Origin: Reticulitermes speratus
Taxonomy: Eukaryota; Arthropoda; Insecta; Blattodea; Rhinotermitidae
Direction of reading: 5' to 3'
Assembly (NCBI GenBank): GCA_021186555.1
Contig: JAJKFL010000042.1
Coordinates: 18,700,521-18,764,520 of the forward strand
Length of the DNA: 64,000 nt
Every line of letters begins with the position of its first letter. Within the stretch, counting starts at the first letter, position 1. Below the pieces are notes generated by a model. The model did not search any database. It was not told where the DNA came from and saw nothing but the letters and a program-made list of their open reading frames with translations. The translations under genes were made by a program, and so were the position numbers. This document shows, one piece after another, positions 21,926 through 35,178 of this stretch.

Positions 21926-23482
21926 TTTTGTGTTTAGATGTGCCAATCAATGCGTCCATTTTTAGGTTTACCGACTGGATATGTGTTCTAATGTTACGGC
22001 TAAACGATGCATGCCGTTCCACTCCGTGTTCCTGTCTCTCATCACACTTGTAATACTATCTGGTGAAGAGTAACAATTACTATCCGTAAGTTGCCGTCAC
22101 TAAAATTTCCCCAATTTCTGTGAATAAAACTAAATCGAACAACACTAATCGAACGTTACGGTTCAGTAGTTAGCGATCCTACTTCATATTCAAGAAGCAA
22201 TGTTTTTAAATCTCTACTCCTGGAACTATTATATTTGGCTGGAAATCTGCTATTGTTTTCTCAGTAACCGTACCGGAAATTCAAAGAATTTCACAACAAC
22301 CTTCCACAAATGAGTTTCATTTTTGCGCATATCAGTTGCCCATATATACATACATATGTATGCGCATTTACGAGTATATGTGTATGCACATAAACGTTTA
22401 CTCCGAGAACTTGAGGGAAAGATACCAACTGGGTAACCAAGATACACGTAGAGTATAGAGAGTGAGAAGTGAAATTTGTTAATGTGACACAGAACAGGTA
22501 ATGATGTCAGAATTTTACTGCTGCGGTAATAAAGTTTCGAGATCCATTAAGAAACCTGAAATGTTTGCCGATCTCATTGACTGTTTTTTTTAAGGACTAT
22601 ACTTCTTGGAGTAACTTGTTTCACATTCTTCATTTCTGGACCTTAGAAGAAGTAGGATGTGATGCAATTTTATATTTGCGATAGTACATAATTTTTCTTA
22701 GACCAGTATGTGACTTAGGCCCTACTGTTGTTTAATTCTTGGTCCAGCTACACTGGGACAGTATTTGGACTTAGACGTCTGCGTCTGAAAGAGCTTGAAA
22801 TTCGAAGATGATTGATGTATGATCGCAAACATGATAAAATTGGACTTACACCCTTTTGCTTCTCACGGTGACAGTTTATGAAGCTTTCTTAAAAAGAATT
22901 AGAAATTATACCATTGGAAATGTTTGTGGTTTACTTCGTAAAATGTTCCGTCTTTCCTCTCATGGAGCTGATTAAAGTATCAGTTATGTCAGCCTGTTCC
23001 CTGCTTTGATTTTCATCAGGTAATTGCCCAATAAGGACCAGTTACATTTGTACGTTAAACGCAACAACAGAGTCACGTTCCTCGATTTTGCTTCTGCAGT
23101 GGGAAGGGGCTTATTCCTGATGATGAATAGCCGATGTTCGCGGAGAGAGTGCATCTCCTGGTGGCTAAAGAAGACGCATTATTCAATGATCTGCCATTGC
23201 AGATGACACGAGCGGCATCGCCTGGAAAGGAGAGGGGGACTCAAGTGGGGAAGTTATTTGGCTTAAAGCCGACGGATGTCATACCTCACAGGCGTATAAG
23301 TTCATTCTAAACCAAAGTTTCTTCAATATAAATTGGACGCTTCGCATGTCAACTCATCTTCCGAGACATAACGTCGCTCGAGGATAAATTGAAGCAGTCG
23401 CCTTACTTGTGTAGTGCTTGAAGTGATGTCGTGGGCCATAACACTTTGTTTTCAAGACTTCGTGAGAGACATTCATTAACCC
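21926..23482. other. Intergenic, no gene recognised
   Basis: Chance ORFs only. Near 22,150-22,215 there is weak tRNA-like sequence (TAGTTAGCG) that I could not pair with a credible B box. Confidence 0.5.
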
Positions 23483-23720
23483 TTCGAAGATTAACTGGTT
23501 AGTGCATGCACTGCCATGTTTAACGCTAAAATCTCTATATTTTACATATAGAAAGTACTTCAGTGTTCCGTATTGTTCTCACAGTATGTACAGATTATTT
23601 TCCTAAACATAGTTTATATATTGATATTCTTAATTCAGGAACGCAATGTTCTCTGCGAGGTATGATATGAATATTTTTGCAAGTATGTTAAGGTCCATTA
23701 ATTTTGGACTTAAGGCGGTT
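23483..23720. mobile_element. Possible diverged piggyBac-like MITE, copy C
   Basis: The left end at TTAACCCTTCGAAG, followed by TAACTGGTTAGTGCATGCA and then GTTTAAC, parallels the left end of copy B (TTAACCTTTTAAAG.. TGGTTACTGGATGCA.. TTTTAAC). The interior and right end (near 23,705-23,720, CTTAAGGCGG) are only weakly similar, so the end point is approximate. Confidence 0.35.
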
Positions 23721-25120
23721 GATAATCTGAGATGCGTGAACCTTCTCATAGAGGAATTCCCTTCTTGAAGTTTAAACTTTTAATGACCCTGGAGTTAGAA
23801 ACCAACTACTGGCTAAACCGGAGGGATTTTTATTTATAGCAGCCTTAAACCTATTTACTGGTGTGTGGTGCATTGAGGTCGGAATTGAAGGCTTAATATG
23901 TGTGAAGTTACGAATCTTTCAATCCAAAATAATATAAGAATATCTAGGATCACCTCTCTGAAAAATTACAATTACAAACACATGAAGTAATTTTTGTTTT
24001 TTACGGAATTCAGGGGGGTTCACCATGTTAATATAAACCTGTAATTGGGCGTAAACCTTAGGAAAATAAAGTCACTCCACACACACACACGAACACACTA
24101 CTTCTCAAAGACCAAATTTAGTATTCCTCCCCCCACAGGTAAATGCATACCTCCACCAAGTGTAAAATTTCAATGAATTATTAAGACTAAAATTTTCCAC
24201 GCTTTTCTCTTTTCCTCGTATGTGTTAAATAATCTGTTTATATTACCCAAATGATACCAGGTAAAAATTTTAAATTGTGTATTGTGGAACTTAAAACGTA
24301 TAGCTACTTTTTATTTAATTCCTTTTGAAAAAGGTGTGAAGCACTGCCATTTTTATTCTACTGTATATTTGAACTCTTTAAAGCACAGCGTTAACTATGG
24401 AACTACCGTCTGCTCTATCGTACAGTGTATAATATTTAACAGGGGCATTCGACAGGAGATTAAATGAAATACTATCATATGTACTTATGTTAATAAAGAG
24501 TTGTGTTTACAGTTAAAAGCTTCTGTACTTATTCCAAAACTAAATGAATCCAAACAGTGCGTTATTATCTATCGATCTGCTTTCCGTGTTATGGTAGAAG
24601 GCTGCATAACTCAGTTTCTGATTACTGCTACCATGCGGTGGTATATACCACCGCATGGTAGCAGTAAACGAAATATAGTTGATTATATAATAGCAGCAGT
24701 TTCTGGGACGGTGTTTACTTCTGTATCATAAAAGAATGCTGCTTATTTTACTAAGCATTATTCTCTCTGTTTTATGTTACAAACGAAGAAATTTTTCAGG
24801 GGTTTACACTTTATTAAACCACCATGAAATTGAAGTTCACAACTGTGTTATTAATGTAAGAAATACAAAGTCACATCGTTATAATAACCAACAGGAAATC
24901 AAAGGTCCAACTGTGATGTCAGTTCACTACACGACAATATCTAACAAACAAGACGTAAGTGAAAAAGAGGGGCAATGTACGTAACGTAACATTGTTCCAC
25001 GTTCGCGTAGCGTTCATATTTCCTCGGCTACACTAACAGCTTGATAACATTTCATTGGAAGAGAGCACTTTTCTGGCAATTTATTTTCGCTGGCAAAATT
25101 GAACCTTACTGAGTTCTTCA
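23721..25120. other. Intergenic with one perfect palindrome
   Basis: No gene recognised. Contains a short CA patch near 24,077-24,100 and the 46-bp palindrome listed separately. ORFs at 24,501-24,984 lack known domains. Confidence 0.5.
24622..24667. repeat. Perfect 46-bp palindrome
   Basis: The half-site TTACTGCTACCATGCGGTGG plus TAT is followed immediately by its exact reverse complement, with no spacer. The bases outside (A and A) do not pair, so it is exactly 46 bp. Its GC content is well above the surroundings. It could extrude a cruciform. No flanking element or duplicate was found. Confidence 0.95.
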
Positions 25121-25124
25121 TGTA

Positions 25125-25265
25125 AAGTGTCCGGTAAGTTTGACAGATTTTAACGAAATTTGGATTATCTGGACAGATCTTTATAAAAGTTCCCAATATC
25201 AGATATCATGGAAATTTGTCTAGTGGGAGCCGCGCTGATACATGCGGGCGAATATATGAACGGGG
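25125..25265 (+). repeat. Interspersed repeat of the 'IKFHENPS' family, diverged copy D
   Basis: CAGATTTTAACGAAA.., ATCAGATATCATGGAAATTTGTC, GGGAGCC and ACATGCGGG align in order with the copies at 31.2 and 57.5 kb. Divergence is high. The family is anonymous. Confidence 0.45.
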
Positions 25266-27079
25266 AGACAAGCATGAGGAAGGAAGGATATGACGAAGAC
25301 AAAAAGTGTTCTTGGCGACTAGGCAAAAGCGCGTAGAAAATGAAGTCAACAAAGTGATAATTCTTATTCAGTTTTCTTAAGGCCTTTATTAAGGTACAAT
25401 GTTTCATATCCCGGTTTAATGATGAGAAATATGCACTACCATTAACAATTTTAGGTTTTTGATATTTGCACATAAAAATGGCATATTTCACAAGAAAATA
25501 TGTTGAAAAGTAGTAATATACAATGAAAATCTGCTTTATCTGTCAGGAGCTGACAGAAAATTAATTACATTGAACAGAAAAAAATTTCTTATTGAAGCTG
25601 TTACTGAACGTTACTTGAAGAAGGAGATCTACAAATATAATGAAAATTTTAATAACTTTCAACATATAAACGTTGATTTTTAATTTAAGTTACCACAGGA
25701 TTTTTTTACGTATAGGGAAGGACTTCGTCTACCGAATTGGCGAAAGTGTAAAATTCTTTAAATTTATTGTTTACTTTCTAATTTCGGATAACAGTTATTA
25801 TTGTAGGCCTATTCAGTGCAACATAATCACATTCGAAAGGCAATACTTCTGCAATCAGAAACATAAATACTCGACATGTAAGTTATAACACGTGAAAGAC
25901 AATTTTTACATATAATGATTTAAATTTGTTTCTGGGCTTTAAATGCAGTGCAAATCTAAGAAGTTTAAGTACCTGATTCATATCGAAATGTTTTTTCTTA
26001 TGGTTAGTATCTGGTTGAAAATCTTCAAGTGCATTATTAAATACTTTTACGTAATACAATAAAATGATAACAAATAATCCCACATTTCAGAATAAGAGGT
26101 ATTTTTTCCAAAATCGATAAAAATGGCACATAAATAAATTTGCTCAAATCCCTCTTCGTTGGATATTATTAAATATCTTATACGCTCGAATAAATTATGG
26201 ATACTCTTCCTTTGCAGACGTCGTCGAAGGCTGTAACTCTCTTGGTGTTCTTACGTAATCCAACAACAGACTCGCATTGAGCGATTTAGAGATCCGGAGT
26301 CTTCTTTCAACAAATCCCCGACTAAGGAAGCCTTTTTTTCACTCAGCAGAACTTGCGACTCACCCGTGGAAAACTTCTCAGGGCGACTCAATTCCAAAGG
26401 ATAGCTAAAAGATAGGCTGTCGAAGTAGAACTGTAGTCGGTATCGGAGATTGCACTTCCTTCTGAGTTGTCTTTTCGTTGTGTTCGTACTTTAAGTTGCC
26501 TTTTCTTTGCTTTTTACGTCACGTGATCTTCCCATGAGTTTAGATTCAGCCAGGGATTGAAGATTTACTCAACTAAGGATTTAAGATTTGTTATTCAAAT
26601 TATGTCTAACCATTTGAAGTATGTAAAAGGAAACGACTGCATTCATTAGGTTTCTAGGTTTGAAGTTTGGGAAAAAGTTCGCCAACACACGACACTGTAA
26701 TACAGCAGTGTAATGTACGCAGCATGTGTGACGTTGCACAGGACGAAGGATAATTGTTTTTCGTGCTGGGTGTGTCGGTTTTTGTTACTATCTCTGATTG
26801 GTTGGTTGGTCTATCTGTCGTTCCTTTGGTTGGTTGTTTCTGTTGTGGTATCCTTTCAGTCATTTTTGGTTAGTTTCCACACATCTGAACGACGGTTTAA
26901 CAGACATTTCGACAATTAAACAAAGCCCTGGTCAGACTAATTATCCTGAAAGTCTACGTTTCGTAGATTTACTTTCTCTAACTCCGTCCTCAGAAACAGC
27001 ACAAAGAAAAGCTTAGCTGTACGGCCCGTTACATAAAATTAATATTATCAGAAAATTGAGGAAGTCAAGTTTATAATAA

Positions 27080-27194
27080 TTCAATTCAATTCAATTCAAT
27101 TCAATTCTAGTTCATTAATGTGCCGAGTCAACAACCAGATGGCCAATTACAGAAACAGTACAACATGATGATAATAATAATAATAATAATAATA
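27080..27194. repeat. (TTCAA)n and (TAA)n microsatellites
   Basis: A pentanucleotide run of about five and a half TTCAA units (27,080-27,107) and a trinucleotide ATA/TAA run (27,169-27,194), separated by ordinary sequence. Confidence 0.9.
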
Positions 27195-29377
27195 TAACAA
27201 ATACAAGCTGCTGAAGAAGAAGAAGTAAAATGAAAAAGAAAAGTCTTTTAATTTTAGAAGCAAAAGAACTGGCCGAAACAGATTAAGTTGTTATGTAACG
27301 AAAGATGGATACATAGCCAGCCACTGAAAGTGTACACGAGTTTCATTCAGTGGAACGTCCAGTGTACATTTTTACATGAGACCGCAATTTGGAACCTTTA
27401 GAGTACGTTTTTTCTACTTATGAATTTGGGTCTTTAAATCTTTAGAGCAAAGCTGTATTGACCATAGTTTAAAAAATCTATTCTTGGTTTCGTAAGCGTA
27501 ACATGGCTAATAATATTTGAGGAGGGGAGGGGAAAATTAACCAAGAGTCTTAGGAACTTTAATTTACGAAGGAGTCAAGTTAGAAAGAGGGGGATGGTTA
27601 TTTTAAACCAGTCATTAATATACATACACCCCTTTCCCCCACTCACACCCCAATTTTGTATCTGTCCTTCTTAAACTCAGTAGCCAAAGGAACTATTCTT
27701 ACGTAGAAAATTATTGGAGGGCCATTTGACTCCCTTGCTCTTCCCAAGTTCGCCTATGTTTGTTTTCAAGAATATGCTTACAAGCGCTTAATTAGGATCG
27801 CCTAAATATTGTTAGGGGTACTCTCTTCTATTTGAAATTGTGAATGGTCTTATACTTGCTGGATTTGAGGTTGTCATTGCTGTGTTCATGAAGACTCAGT
27901 TCTCCTGGGACGTTATATGTGGACACGGCGTAATGTCCCACATGACTTGAGTCTTCGAATTTACACATCGTAAATAATCGTAATTTGTAAATATTTCTAC
28001 ACCTACTTTTATTTTGATTGATTATTAACAATTCCAGCATGTTGTACATAGGTACATAGGCGCAAAAGAGGAACCGACCTAATAGTCACCCTACAATTAC
28101 ACGATATCCTTTTGTTTCCAGCGTAATGAACTGCAGCCAACGACGTGGTGCAAAGAGTTAATAAACGCTGCCTTACTGCCTTAATATATCAGTTTTTCGC
28201 GAAAAGTTAGCAAGATTAATGAATTAAGAACACCCGTATCTGCTAAACGGCGCGGAAGAAAATGCTCCGGAAAATCTAGCGCAAAGTTAGAAATTTCGGC
28301 ATGTCTCTGCTTTAGGTAATACTACGTGCCTTTTATACGTAATACATGTGTTTGTGGTTTATAGCACAAAGAAAATTAGAATAAAATATATATTTTTTTC
28401 AAGAACAATATATGTCGTGACAGTTTAATAGACACATTTTGTTGAAACCTTATACGTTTACTTTCAACAGTAGATTAGATATGTATGAAGTATTGAGTAT
28501 TTGCTGGATATTCTTGCAGATGTTGATAACTTTGCAGCTAACGAATATATCAGCATTAATATGTCATACATATATATATATATATATGCAACCTAGACTC
28601 ATCTTATCTGGTTACTGACTCCCACTAATTTGGTAATTGTCTAAAAATATACATGGCGTCACATCCCAGACAACAGTACTTACTGCTAACACGAACTTCG
28701 TATTGCACATAGAAATTTGTATGCTAACGTAAGTTCATATAGGCAGAGATTTCAACTGAATCTCTAAGAAATACTGAAATTACTTGGCGGTTTATTCATA
28801 ACTGCGTATGTTTCCGGGCGCAGAAAGAGATTAAAATGTTGCTAAATAATCTTAATGGAAAACCAGTAAAAGCCTTCTAAACATAGTTTAACACTTTAAA
28901 ACCTAGCAGTAATAAATTAGCGTAATTTCAGTCTTCAAATAATTTTGATATTTGGGACACTCTTGCAGAAGGCTTTGTAGCGATACTTCTTAAATCATAT
29001 GAAGCCCAACTGAGTTAGTATCCTGGAAAAGTCTATAGAAATTTATTATTTTTAATTCGTAAAATACTGGTTCATTAGTCTAAAGAATCTGACGAAAATT
29101 CGTGTCTGGGGACATATTAATTGATAACATTCCATGAAACATATTTAAAGTATATTCTTATTTGTCGAAAAACCCCGTAGCAAAATCCGAGTATGAATGA
29201 AGGTTGGTGTCAAAACAAGAAGCTAAAGTTAAACAGGACTGAAATAGAACTGCGCAGTTTGTTGCCAACACGAACACATGAAACATACAGTTGTTAGGGC
29301 GTGGCCCATGTACTAAACATGCAAAATGCACACAGCCATAACTGCATCACCCCTTCATACTAAACAATCCCTCATCT

Positions 29378-29378
<1 letters not shown>

Positions 29379-29408
<30 letters not shown>
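29379..29408. repeat. (CA)n microsatellite
   Basis: Uninterrupted CA dinucleotide tract of about 15 units. Confidence 0.95.
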
Positions 29409-29411
<3 letters not shown>

Positions 29412-31204
29412 CACACTATTATAAATTGCATGATTTTCCGGATGCGCTGTTATTTTAGACGGCCAAACAATCCATATAGAAAACAAACACGCATAAAATG
29501 TATGATTTATGTTCCGAGAGTGGCGGTTTTGCTACCGTAAATAATGATTATGATGTTATTTTATATTATACTATTTCGAATGTGACTGGTCTAGCAGATC
29601 CACAGGCACCATGTGCTCTGCATAGTTTGTATTCTCGTGCATGCAGAGAAATAATAACGTTATTTCGTTCATTAAGTGTATCCAATTCCGATTGTTCAAT
29701 AACGCTTGTATACCGAAATCATGGTTATATGCACCAATTAACTTGCTAACTACGAGCAGTGCCTGCACTGTACTATTACAGGAGTTAAGATTGTAGAAAC
29801 GGGAAACTGCACTCTACTCTGTTGCGTCATTGCTGCAGATTATCAATACATCGAATTTCTGCAGCTGTAGCTTATTTGCTACGTCATTGCGGTTAAGCTA
29901 TATGTAATATACCAGCCATTTTTGTAATAATTCTTTAGTTTAAACCATTTATCCCTTATTACTTACTTTTTCTTTTATAGCTCATCATTATGATGAGAAA
30001 CCTAATGCTAAGTACCTTGATTTTTTCAGCATGAGATCACGGGGTCATATAGATAAAGATGTAAATATACAAAAGTAGTATAATTGTAATATACGTCTAG
30101 AGATAAAGATATAAAAGTCGTATAATTGTAAATTTATTGCTAGGTTTATGCTAAATTTACTTCCAAAACGTTTACCTTAGGGTGATAAAATCGCTTAAAT
30201 CGAAACTAATTTGCCTATGAGCAGTGTTGCATTCTTTCTTGTCTCATTCTTAGACGTTAAGAAACATCTCGTCTCTTTTTACAGGTATTTGAAAGAGTAG
30301 CCATGTGAAATATCGCCATCAGCCTACTGTGCACGGCAATGTTCTTTATGAGAAGTGAATTATGTAAACATTACGTAGGTGGGACTCGTATGTAATCGTC
30401 ATATTGAAAATAAGGTCGTAAATTTCTAGGAATCTTATTGTAACTCATTTTGAAATAAGTCCATAATGTTTTACGTTTATATGTTCTTTGTTTTGATCTT
30501 ATTTATAAGTGCTTTTGTAGAAGTATATGGGGTGTTATAATTTCTGAAATATCTTTGCCATCATATTAAATATCAATTCTAATTATTGTCCAATGCTTCG
30601 CATATTTTAATTTTATAATATATTTGAACAAGATAGGCAATATACATATAACGTAACATTATGGCCCTTTGACGTAGACATTTTGCAGTGGAAGAGAACA
30701 ATGTATTATATGTGTGTTGTAGTTATTGTTGAGTTACGTGTCACTGTCAACCACATAAAAATATTGAGTGTCACACAACAATTCCTTTCGTCACTAGCAA
30801 CAATGCAAATTATACTTACCATTTTTTGAAAGAAATTATATTCCAACTAATTAGCACTCTTTTTACAGGTTATAAACTAACGTTGCATTAAAACAAAAAA
30901 AATGGTCGCTTTCTCATGGCCTTCTTTAGACGTACAGTTTGGTTAAACAGATCGTATTGACATGCCATTGCGTAGTTTCTCGGTTTTTGTTAGTTTTGAC
31001 GTAAAACATTTTACGAAATCAGACGGACTTTAATCAATTATGAAAGAATAAGTATCAAGTATTATGAGTGCGCGTCTGTATTCTTGCCTTAGTTATCCTG
31101 CATGCAAATCGCATCTCTTCTATGCAGCATTATATTGTCATGTGTGACCTGTCTAGCCGTAACATACTTTCCGCATTATCTCATAATCGACACATCGACA
31201 AGAT

Positions 31205-31540
31205 TTTCGGGAAACGTTTACTGAAAATAAAATTGTGTTTTGATTTTCTCTTAAACATTGTCTGAAACATTTCTCATTCTAAGAAGAATTCAACAATATA
31301 TTACCGTAAATATACATAGGTTATTCGTGTCAGATTTTAATGAAACATAAATTTCCTCTACAGATTTTCGAAAAATTATCAAATATCAAATTTCATGAAA
31401 ATCCGTCCAATACGAGCCGAGTTGTTCCATGCGGATGGACGGACGGAACGACGGATGGACAGAGAGACAGACAGACAGACATCACGAACCTAATAGCCGC
31501 GTTTCGCAATTTTGCAAACGCGCCTAAACTCAGCCGTCTG
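31205..31540 (+). repeat. Interspersed repeat of the 'IKFHENPS' family, copy A
   Basis: Homologous to 57,515-57,845 through several blocks: GTGTTTTGATTTT, CTGAAACATTTCTCATTCTAAG, CAGATTTTAA, GATTTTCGAAAAAT, AATTTCATGAAAA.CCGTCCA and a GGACGGAC/GACAGACAGACAGACAT tract. One frame reads IKFHENPS followed by aspartate/threonine/arginine-rich sequence (TDGQRDRQTD) from the tract, a translated repeat I recall from cockroach predictions. It is not a genuine coding sequence as far as I can tell. The class of element is unknown. Confidence 0.65.
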
Positions 31541-31544
31541 CTTT

Positions 31545-33090
31545 TAGTTGGATATGTCGAAGTTGACATGAAAGCCGCACTAACTGATGCTTTTTAAAAT
31601 CAAAATTGCAATCAGTAGCTCATGGAAATATATTTTAAATTTTTTTAATTTTTCGTAGTCCTTAAAATAATCCTACGTAGTTACCATCTACTATTAGACG
31701 ACTGCAGCAAATAAGTCAAGTCGGAAAATGTTATTTCCTTTAAGAGCAATGACATGTGCAAATAAAGTTTATATTATCCCCTGACTGTTCAGTTGCTACT
31801 GTAGCATTATATTCTTGAGGATTGCATTGTATTCAATTATTTTTATAGCTATTTCGAGTATATGACATTAACGCGCGAATGTGTAATAGTTTAATATATA
31901 TGGCAGTAAAAGTGAAAGATAGAGAAAATATTCGCCCAGTTGCCATCGCTTTATGTTGTATTGTAAAAAAAACATTACTTCAATGAAATGTGCGTATTTG
32001 CCAAGGACCAATTTCCGTGCATTTTTTGAGGACCTTTAAATTAAGTCAAGCTTGTTTCGATACAGTCTCACAGACTTGGGCGTACGCCAAATTTTTTTTT
32101 TTACTGATTCAAGAAATTATACATTACGACACTTGGTTGACTTTCATTAGCGTAATTTTCGCAGTAGATAATTCAATCGTCAGCTGGTTTAGAGGTTTCT
32201 TAAGGGCATCCAAGCCCACAGAGAGCTTTGTTGTTTTATAGCATAATTATCCTATTGAAGAAAAGAAAGTAGGCTAAAGCTAAAGTGTAACACAGATATT
32301 TCATATTACGTATTTATCGTAGTAGCGCCGATTACTTATGAACCTATAAATACGTAATCGTTATCTATATCCCCTGGTGGGGTTTCCATATTTGATTTCC
32401 TCGAAAACCACAGAGAGAAAGGAACGAAACAGAGCGAAAGGGGCCTATTACATTATAAATATCGAAGTGTGTATTATTATAGACCACTGTGAAAAATTGT
32501 CTCCTGCAAATTTTAAGTGGCGGAATTGTATTTCACGCTTTGTCGGAATTTGGTTTTCCTGTGGTGGGAAGTGTAGGCTACATGCTGCGCGTTGCATAAT
32601 GGCTAGGAACCAGAACCACAGTTGCTTGGTTCTGTGTAGACCGCAAAGTGGAGCGCCAGAGTGCTGTGGTCGTAAGGCGTCTGTCGGCCTGCCTCTGTTC
32701 TTAAGCCGCATGCCTTATGGATATGCCTGTGTTAAGACGCCTGCACAATTCACAGTGTGAACATAATCTTATACGTACTTGGCATGGAAATCATAAAATT
32801 ATGCATAATGGGTTAACCATGTCCATGTGATGTGATGAAGTTTTCTAGCGCGATTATTCAGGTCACTTTATTTACATCATTCTCTAATGGCAGCCACAGA
32901 CCGACCTCCGGAACGTCTGGACTCCTGATTCTAGTAGACGTGGCTGGTCACCAGAGAACGTACTGGCTCTGTTTATCACCGTAAATCCCGTTTACATTCC
33001 TGTCAGCACGATTCTTTAATGGCGTGTGAGTCGCTAGTTTTTGACGTGAATACGTCTTTAAATTCGGTCCGGTGTAGGGGGGTCTCTAGG
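31545..33090. other. Intergenic, no gene recognised
   Basis: A 127-codon frame at 32,377-32,760 is mirrored by an open frame on the other strand and has no known domain. I consider it chance or decayed repeat. Nothing else was recognised. Confidence 0.45.
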
Positions 33091-33455
33091 AAAACTCTAG
33101 CGACCAAAAAAAATGGCAAGATTTGTCGCGTTTATATCTCGTAAACTATAAATGAAAATGTAATGATTTAAATTTTGTTGGATAGAGGGTTGATATCCGT
33201 ATCTAAAATGGCGGGTAGTGGGGATGTGCAGCGGTGAGGGGAGGGGTAGCGCTTGCGCGTGAACACTGTAAGTGGCGACTCCGCGCGGATTTTGGGCAGT
33301 GTAACTTTGGATTACGAAGAGATAGGACGTTGAAATTGGTGTCGATGTGTAGAGAATAACAGGATCTATAATATTATTTAGCAATAATAACCGATAGAAT
33401 AAAATTTGTAAAGTTATAAGCCGATAAGTGTGCTGAGTCGAAGAACATTTTCATA

Positions 33456-33685
33456 ATGTCGACAAATTGCAAAGGAAATATGAACAGAAATGTAAGAAAC
33501 GTATATCATTGGAAAGAAAAATTCAAAAGGAATCAGAAAAGCCCAAACTGACTAATACCGAACGATGCAGATTGTATAGAGAGCGCAAGAAAGCCGAGCG
33601 TGTCAACGCCGGTGCGAGTACTTCGAGTGCGCCGCTACTATGCCATATGTATCTTACTTCTCCTATCATTGCCTTTGATAAATAA
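33456..33685 (+). pseudogene. Fragment of a basic 'TNTERCRLYRERKKAE' domain protein
   Basis: From about 33,467 the frame encodes a lysine/arginine-rich segment: KPKLTNTERCRLYRERKKAE followed by GASTSSA. Short basic modules of this form, with a serine/alanine-rich tail, occur at the N-terminus of several insect transposon-encoded proteins and resemble a bZIP basic region. The nearest ATG (33,456) is in a different frame that stops after about 30 codons, and the upstream part of this frame lacks an ATG. The copy is therefore probably truncated or frameshifted. The GC-richer upstream sequence 33,090-33,455 looks like repeat or 5' leader material. The host element is not identified. Confidence 0.4.
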
Positions 33686-34946
33686 TATTATACTTCACTT
33701 ATAACCACCAAGACTTTATTCATTTACATCTTACCCTTCCTCTGATAACACAGAGACGGATTCACGCCTTAAACGATTGCGGTTGTGTTCCCGTACACAA
33801 GCCACGAATTTTATACCAATATGATATTGGTCATTTTCAGTTTTGTGACAAAATGCTGTGTCCTAAGTGAGAGAAGTTACTTATGAAAAATATTATTACT
33901 GTTTTGTCTTTCGTGAAACTTTTACAATAAAATCCACGTTCGACAAAACGCTTTTCAAGTACAAAAAGTATTGCCACTGAAGGATAATCCAACTACGTTC
34001 CGGCATTGCGAGATTTCAGTTTTCCGCTGCGGTGTAGTTGAGTCCGACTGCTTGACCCTTTAAAAAGGGACCGATGGGTTATCCCGAAACGTCGGTAAAA
34101 AGACTACCAACCTACTCCGCATAACATCCTCGAAAATCGAAATTTAAAAATTTTGACTGTTTTATACAGTTTCAAAAACAAGTCGTTTACTATCCATCAA
34201 GCACAACTACCTTGTGTTTAGAAACAGCTACATGTTTCGGTTGTTACGAATATCATCGGGCCATCAACACTATGTTTTAAAATAAAATAAAAATGCAGTA
34301 AACATCTACTTGCTTTGGAGTGAGTCATGTAGATGTCTAAAATAGGAAAGGATGGACTTCCTTCTGCTCAAGCTTCAATATTATTCCCAAACGATGTGAT
34401 TAAATCTCTCACCTTAGAATCCAAGAGCTCAGCACGTGAATAGAAAAGCCTGCCTTTGCGTACGATCTCAATGTAGTACGATCAACATACTTTCATGACA
34501 TCAATCTTATTATTATCGTCCCATCTCCTCGGCTATTCAACTGGTTGCTGTCAGAATAGAATCCCTGCTGGAATTTTGTATTTACATCTTGTCTCTCATT
34601 TTACGCCCTATGTGCGGTACTACGTGTGCTGATTTTTTTAAACATTAACAATTGCCGTTTTCTGAATAATACAAAGTTACTTGTTATCTGCTATTCTAAA
34701 CTGAACGAATACTTTATAAGAATTTTCTGTACAAATACTACTGTCTTGAATATCTGTAATTTATAACTTCTTCTTAGAGAAAATCAGTTTCAGATAATAT
34801 AAGGTAAGCACTAAAAATGTATTTTTGTTTTAGGGGCTCCCGATATAATTTGCTTGTTTAAAATTGCATGAATATGACCTAATTTGTAATCTAAGCGCCT
34901 TTAACTGTGGAACAGGTTATCAGAGAAGCGAAGGGAAGAGCATAGT
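33686..34946. other. Unassigned; contains two hammerhead-like relics
   Basis: Two GAAAC-type motifs, at 34,070-34,096 (plus) and 34,228-34,268 (minus), are described in the findings. No gene was recognised in the rest. Confidence 0.4.
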
Positions 34947-34950
34947 TAAC

Positions 34951-35178
34951 CTTTTAAAGCCTAATGGTTACTGGATGCATCAACAGTTTTAACATTCGAC
35001 AATTCTATATTCTGCCCACACTGTATTTATGTGTATTGTATTTATATTACAACAAACACCAAATTTTGCCTTATATAACATAAATTGATTTGTTTTTTAA
35101 CCAAAATGAAAAGTGTTTACTGCGCTGTACGAACTGAGTCTTTATAATTGAAACAGTTTACGCTTCGCCTTTAAAGGG
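34951..35178. mobile_element. piggyBac-like MITE, copy B
   Basis: A 228-bp element flanked by TTAA on both sides (34,947-34,950; 35,179-35,182). Its ends are CCTTTTAAAG and CTTTAAAGGG, imperfect inverted repeats starting with CC as in piggyBac elements. The interior matches 9482-9710 in order. There is no ORF, so mobilisation would need a transposase from elsewhere. Class assignment rests on the TTAA target and the terminal bases. Confidence 0.65.

Larger units (their letters stand above)
25270..31200. other. Intergenic, no gene recognised
   Basis: Nearly 6 kb of AT-rich sequence. Chance ORFs (up to about 85 codons) carry no known domains. Simple repeats are at 27,080-27,107, 27,169-27,194, 28,569-28,588 and 29,379-29,408. 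No transposon ends or tRNAs were identified. Decayed elements may be present that I cannot recognise by eye. Confidence 0.45.

Noticed and set aside
22150..22215. tRNA-like sequence TAGTTAGCG
   Set aside because: No acceptable B box or fold.
32377..32760. 127-codon ORF with many cysteines
   Set aside because: Cysteine spacing fits no zinc or secreted-peptide pattern I know, and the opposite strand is equally open.
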